Origin: CAYYMH01 sp964472785
GTDB taxonomy: Bacteria > Zhuqueibacterota > Zhuqueibacteria > Thermofontimicrobiales > Thermofontimicrobiaceae
Direction: 5' to 3'
Length of the DNA stretch: 64,000 bases
Assembly: GCA_964472785.1 (NCBI GenBank)
Contig: CAYYMH010000010.1
Span: 1 to 64,000 of the forward strand
The notes beneath the pieces were generated by a model. That model saw only the letters and a list, made by a program, of their open reading frames with translations. It ran no database searches and was not told where the DNA came from. A program made the translations under genes and the position numbers. Below are positions 60,882 through 64,000 of this stretch, piece by piece; position 1 is the stretch's first letter, and every line of letters starts with the position of its first letter.

Positions 60882-60932
60882 ATGTTCAATTTTGACAATA
60901 ATCAAAAAAAGTTACTTTGTTGTATTTTTTAC

Positions 60933-60961
60933 TTGACAAAGCCATAATTTCTTGTTATATT
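60933..60961 (+). promoter_or_regulatory. Sigma-70 promoter of the LacI-family gene
   Basis: TTGACA (60933-60938), 17-base spacer, TATATT (60956-60961), a near-consensus promoter. Its -10 overlaps the palindromic operator at 60958. Confidence 0.8.
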
Positions 60962-60975
60962 AAAACGTTTTAATA
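60958..60975. promoter_or_regulatory. LacI-family operator O1
   Basis: TATTAAAACGTTTTAATA is a perfect 18-bp palindrome with the central CG typical of LacI-family sites. It covers the -10 box and the transcription start region, so binding would repress. Confidence 0.8.
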
Positions 60976-61080
60976 CTCTGAAAGACGATTTAATTTTTAT
61001 TAATTGCTCATAATCTATTGTTATTTAACATTATTAAAGTTAGTTTAATTGATTCGCTTAATACCTAATTAAATAAATAT

Positions 61081-61096
61081 ATCGAAACGTTTCGAT
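61081..61096. promoter_or_regulatory. LacI-family operator O2
   Basis: ATCGAAACGTTTCGAT is a perfect 16-bp palindrome ending 10 bases before the regulator's ATG. Its core AAACGTTT is shared with O1. Two sites 122 bp apart centre-to-centre would allow DNA looping. Confidence 0.8.
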
Positions 61097-61106
61097 TGAA
61101 TTAGTT

Positions 61107-62111
61107 ATGTCTCCCACAATCAAAGATGTAGCAAAAAAAGCGAATGTCTCTGTATCTACCGTGTCTCTGGTGGTGAATAAGAAAAAAGGAATCTCCGAAA
61201 AAACCAAGATACGAGTTCTTCAAGCGATTGACGAATTAAACTATCACCCACACCATATCGCCAGAGGATTAGCCTCACAGAAAAATGGGAATATCGGATT
61301 TGTACTTTCTGATTTTCATTTCTCCCGAGCAGAACCGTTTTATACTAAAATCTTTTTAGGTTCCGAGTTTGAAGCCCGTGCTCACAATTATTATATATTG
61401 CTCACAACAATAGAAAATAATTTTACAAAAGATAGCATCCCCCGCTTTTTATTAGAAAAAAATGTCGATGGGGTCATTTTGGCCGGTAAAGTGCCAAACG
61501 GTCTGATTGAATACATAAATCAATATGATTTACCAATTATATTTATTGATTATTTACCCTCAAAAGGAAAGCCTTTTGCCGTGTTAATCGACAATGTAGA
61601 TGGCGCTGTAAAAGCAATGAAGCACTTAATGAGCAAAGGGCATCAGAAAATTGCGTTCATTGGCGGTGATATTTATCATCCAAGTATTCGCTCGCGACTT
61701 GAAGGTTATCAAAAAGCATTGACTGAAGCGAATATCCCTATTAATGATCAGTTAATTATCAGCTACGAACCGGACACTACTGCTGTTGACGGGTATAATG
61801 CTGCAAAGAAATTATTTGATAAAGAGGCAGAATTCACCGCAATTTTTTCAGCGAATGATGCGATGGCATTCGGATGTTTACGTTTCTTAAAAGAGAAGAA
61901 AATTGCTGTTCCGGATGATATTGCTCTGGTCGGATTTGATGATGTGGAAATGGCTTCACAAGCTGAACCTAAATTGACGACCATCCGGGTCGATAAAGAA
62001 GATATCGGAGCAATCGCGGTTAAAAATATGGTGGAGATGATATCCAACGGCCGAAAAATTTGCGGCAACATATTAGCACCCGTTGAATTAGTTGTGAGAA
62101 AGTCAACCTAA
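61107..62111 (+). CDS. LacI-family transcriptional regulator
   Basis: 334 residues. The N-terminal helix-turn-helix and hinge are TIKDVAKKANVSVSTVSLVVNKKKGISEKTKIRVLQAIDELNYHPHHIARGLA. The periplasmic-binding-protein-like core (~60-330) has NIGFVLSDF, VDGVILAGKVP, HQKIAFIGGDI, SANDAMAFGCLRFLKEKKIAVPDDIALVGFDDVEM. It should bind a sugar-type ligand and repress genes. Two perfect palindromes in its own promoter region indicate autoregulation. A further AAAACGTTA word lies at 62110-62118 before the CBM-like gene, a possible target. Confidence 0.94.
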   Translation: MSPTIKDVAKKANVSVSTVSLVVNKKKGISEKTKIRVLQAIDELNYHPHHIARGLASQKNGNIGFVLSDFHFSRAEPFYTKIFLGSEFEARAHNYYILLTTIENNFTKDSIPRFLLEKNVDGVILAGKVPNGLIEYINQYDLPIIFIDYLPSKGKPFAVLIDNVDGAVKAMKHLMSKGHQKIAFIGGDIYHPSIRSRLEGYQKALTEANIPINDQLIISYEPDTTAVDGYNAAKKLFDKEAEFTAIFSANDAMAFGCLRFLKEKKIAVPDDIALVGFDDVEMASQAEPKLTTIRVDKEDIGAIAVKNMVEMISNGRKICGNILAPVELVVRKST

Positions 62112-62243
62112 AACGTTATTTTTCATAAATGGTAAAAACATAGAACAAATTTGAAGGAGGTGATGAACAACGTCAATCAATATTCCTAATTCCGTGTTAT
62201 TTTTAATTAATTGGTTAATCTACTAACCAAGGGAGGATTTGTT

Positions 62244-64000
62244 ATGAAATCTTTGCTTCGATTTTTTTATCTCACCGCATTTTTAGTATCAATTTTTACC
62301 CTCTTATTTTTATCGACAATAACCGCGCAAGAAACTAATCTTTTAGTCAACGGCGATTTAGAGACGGTCGCGCCGAACTTCTGGAACAAGGTTAATGAAG
62401 GTGGCGGTGGCAGCACGCTGACTTGGGACATGGAAAACGGTTACAACAGCATGCGTTCTTTAAAAATTGAAAAGCCGAACACCTGTAATGATGTCGTTGG
62501 CTGGAAGAGCGTGGACAATGCTCATCTTTACTGGAACAGCGCCAAAGCAGACCGGCTTTACAATTTAAGTTTCTGGGCAAAAGCGGAAGGTGTTAACACC
62601 AATCCGGCAACAGACGATGAAAAAATTGGTGTGTTGTTTCAGTTTTTTGCTGGTGGTACTTTGTTAGGCGAACAATTTGTCACGATTGATCAGACTACAG
62701 CTGCTTCAGATTGGGCCGAATACACGGACGGATTGTTGATTCCGGCAGGCACTGATCCGGATGAAATGTACATGACCGTTCATTTTGGCAAAGATGCAAC
62801 CGGTACGGTCTGGTTTGATAACGTCGGTTGTGGTACCGATCCGTGGGCAATGGGACCTTTCAACGGCAATTTTGAAACACCGACTGGCTGGCTGGAATGG
62901 CATGCGACCATTGATGGTGTTCCGCAGGCATTTTCCAACACAGTTAACGACACAACTTACAGCGGAGACTGGTCAGTTCTGCTGCATGAATGGGACGACA
63001 ATGATGATGAAATGGTATTTTATTCAGAGCCGACTGCTGCTGAGCCCAATACCTGGTATAAGATCAGTGTGATGGCAAAAACAGACAGTGTCAATACGGA
63101 CGAAAGTTATCTGCCTTCCAATATTACACCGGATCGTGATAACAACCGTTTAGGCATGTGCTTTTTCTATCACAAAGCGCCGATTGATAAAAGTTTCGAT
63201 TTGACCGGCGGTGATCAGTTCTACTATTTCGATCAGCGAACCGAAGCCAGCGATGGCTGGGTGGAATATTCGGTTATTTCAAAATCTCCGGAAGATGCTG
63301 CCGGTGTTTCTGTGCGGGCGCGTTTCACGTCCTACTGTGTCGGTAAAGTCTGGTATGATAACTTCACTGTCGAAAAGGTAGAATTAGATGATGAGATTTT
63401 AGTCAACGGCGATTTAGAGACGGTCGCACCGAACTTCTGGAACAAGGTTAATGAAGGTGGTGGCGGCAGCACGTTGACCTGGGACATGGAAAATGGTCAC
63501 AACAGCATGCGTTCTTTAAAAATTGAAAAGCCGAACACCTGTAATGATGTCGTTGGCTGGAAGAGCGTGGACAATGCTCATCTTTACTGGAACAGCGCCA
63601 AAGCAGACCGGCTTTACAATTTAAGTTTCTGGGCAAAAGCGGAAGGTGTTAACACCAATCCGGCAACAGACGATGAAAAAATTGGTGTGTTGTTTCAGTT
63701 TTTTGCTGGTGGTACTTTGTTAGGCGAACAATTTGTCACGATTGATCAGACTACAGCTGCTTCAGATTGGGCCGAATACACGGACGGATTGTTGATTCCG
63801 GCAGGCACTGATCCGGATGAAATGTACATGACCGTTCATTTTGGCAAAGATGCAACCGGTACGGTCTGGTTTGATAACGTCGGTTGTGGTACCGATCCGT
63901 GGGCAATGGGACCTTTCAACGGCAATTTTGAAACACCGACTGGCTGGCTGGAATGGCATGCGACCATTGATGGTGTTCCGCAGGCATTTTCCAACACAGT
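62244..64000 (+). CDS. Large secreted protein with tandem carbohydrate-binding-like modules, 5' part (runs off the window)
   Basis: The frame is open from the ATG at 62244 (GGGAGG upstream) to the window end, 585 codons without a stop. Residues 1-~31 are a signal peptide (hydrophobic stretch ending TITAQ). The mature part repeats a ~352-residue unit made of two beta-sandwich modules of ~175 residues. Each module has the pattern ending in a Trp-Phe/Tyr-Asp-Asn motif (VWFDNVGC, VWYDNFTVEKVE) and starts with NGDLETVAPNFWN or NGNFETPTGWLEW. This resembles CBM4/9-type jelly rolls. A cell-surface or secreted polysaccharide-binding role is likely. A catalytic domain could lie beyond the window. Confidence 0.82.
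   Translation, partial: MKSLLRFFYLTAFLVSIFTLLFLSTITAQETNLLVNGDLETVAPNFWNKVNEGGGGSTLTWDMENGYNSMRSLKIEKPNTCNDVVGWKSVDNAHLYWNSAKADRLYNLSFWAKAEGVNTNPATDDEKIGVLFQFFAGGTLLGEQFVTIDQTTAASDWAEYTDGLLIPAGTDPDEMYMTVHFGKDATGTVWFDNVGCGTDPWAMGPFNGNFETPTGWLEWHATIDGVPQAFSNTVNDTTYSGDWSVLLHEWDDNDDEMVFYSEPTAAEPNTWYKISVMAKTDSVNTDESYLPSNITPDRDNNRLGMCFFYHKAPIDKSFDLTGGDQFYYFDQRTEASDGWVEYSVISKSPEDAAGVSVRARFTSYCVGKVWYDNFTVEKVELDDEILVNGDLETVAPNFWNKVNEGGGGSTLTWDMENGHNSMRSLKIEKPNTCNDVVGWKSVDNAHLYWNSAKADRLYNLSFWAKAEGVNTNPATDDEKIGVLFQFFAGGTLLGEQFVTIDQTTAASDWAEYTDGLLIPAGTDPDEMYMTVHFGKDATGTVWFDNVGCGTDPWAMGPFNGNFETPTGWLEWHATIDGVPQAFSNT
62341..64000 (+). repeat. In-frame 1056-bp near-identical tandem repeat (copy 1 complete, copy 2 cut by the window)
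   Basis: Copy 1 is 62341-63396; copy 2 starts at 63397 and continues past 64000. In the 604 overlapping bases I count about seven differences, all within the first ~100 bases, nearly all silent (one Tyr to His). About 500 following bases appear identical. The period is exactly 352 codons. Confidence 0.92.

Noticed and set aside
60647..60936. Frames running through the N gap
   Set aside because: They consist largely of undetermined residues and have no evidence as genes.
62154..62189. Eight-codon frame after a perfect AAGGAGGTGAT Shine-Dalgarno
   Set aside because: The ATG is only two bases from the GGAGG core, too close for good initiation, and nothing follows; possibly a relic of a start site.
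62392..63959. Repeated cysteine-rich minus-strand frames (62 and 65 codons, each twice)
   Set aside because: They are shadows of the CBM-like repeat gene on the plus strand; the duplication is explained by the 1056-bp repeat.

Overview
The window is about 64 kb of AT-leaning bacterial chromosome (roughly 40-45% GC by eye). Genes are densely packed and typically carry good Shine-Dalgarno sites, with some TTG and GTG starts. There is no rRNA gene. The gene set (ATP-type PEP carboxykinase, mitochondrial-type P5C dehydrogenase, flotillin, SSS symporter, FGE-fold secreted proteins, lipoproteins, RpoN-type activator, large secreted CBM-like protein) fits a Gram-negative, probably anaerobic or facultative member of the FCB group, for example Calditrichota/KSB1-like. 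That placement is inference. A run of exactly 100 N at 60782-60881 shows the sequence is a scaffold.

Layout. 1-2.9 kb: envelope genes (secreted protein fragment, FGE-fold protein, CsgG-like lipoprotein). 3.3-12.2 kb: a P-loop/dCMP deaminase fusion, P5C dehydrogenase, the NAD salvage pair pncA-pncB, an exported RidA, a B12-radical SAM protein, tRNA-Pro(CGG), a DUF368 polyprenyl-phosphate translocase and pcm. 12.5-13.1 kb: one unknown gene between hairpins. 13.1-22.9 kb: a type I restriction locus on the minus strand in the order hsdM, hsdS, RloC/PrrC-like ATPase, fic, hsdR. 23.2-31 kb: an orphan DUF433 antitoxin, an aminotransferase fused to a PEPCK-like domain, flotillin, a sodium symporter, and a lysine 2,3-aminomutase with an acetyltransferase. 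31.6-34.4 kb: SlyD-like FKBP, zinc-ribbon protein, pseudo-receiver and sigma-54 activator. 34.7-42.4 kb: central metabolism and housekeeping (PEPCK, PAP2 phosphatase, M29-like peptidase, MBL ribonuclease-like protein, phosphofructokinase, ElbB). 42.6 kb: tRNA-Ala(GGC).

43.0-59.5 kb is a single tightly spaced plus-strand operon resembling the yge/ssn/xdh purine-catabolism clusters. It has two complete molybdenum hydroxylases, three ring-opening or hydrolytic enzymes (HyuA/AllB-like, SsnA, YgeY), a YgeW carbamoyltransferase, a PreA-like reductase and two fold-type II PLP enzymes. Together they could take xanthine or urate-like purines through ring opening to diaminopropionate-type intermediates, and then to carbamoyl phosphate, ammonia and pyruvate. 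59.5-64 kb holds a GH172/DUF2961 protein, a LacI regulator with two perfect palindromic operators, and the start of a secreted repeat protein that runs off the window.

The most unusual items are: (1) the hsd locus, arranged like the prr anticodon-nuclease locus but with a fic cassette wedged in front of hsdR, bordered by imperfect inverted repeats and by a direct duplication of the hsdR 5' end; (2) the aminotransferase-PEPCK-like fusion with a cysteine-rich insert and an altered Walker A; (3) the extended purine operon with duplicated hydroxylases and PLP lyases; (4) a 1056-bp near-identical in-frame tandem repeat at the right edge.
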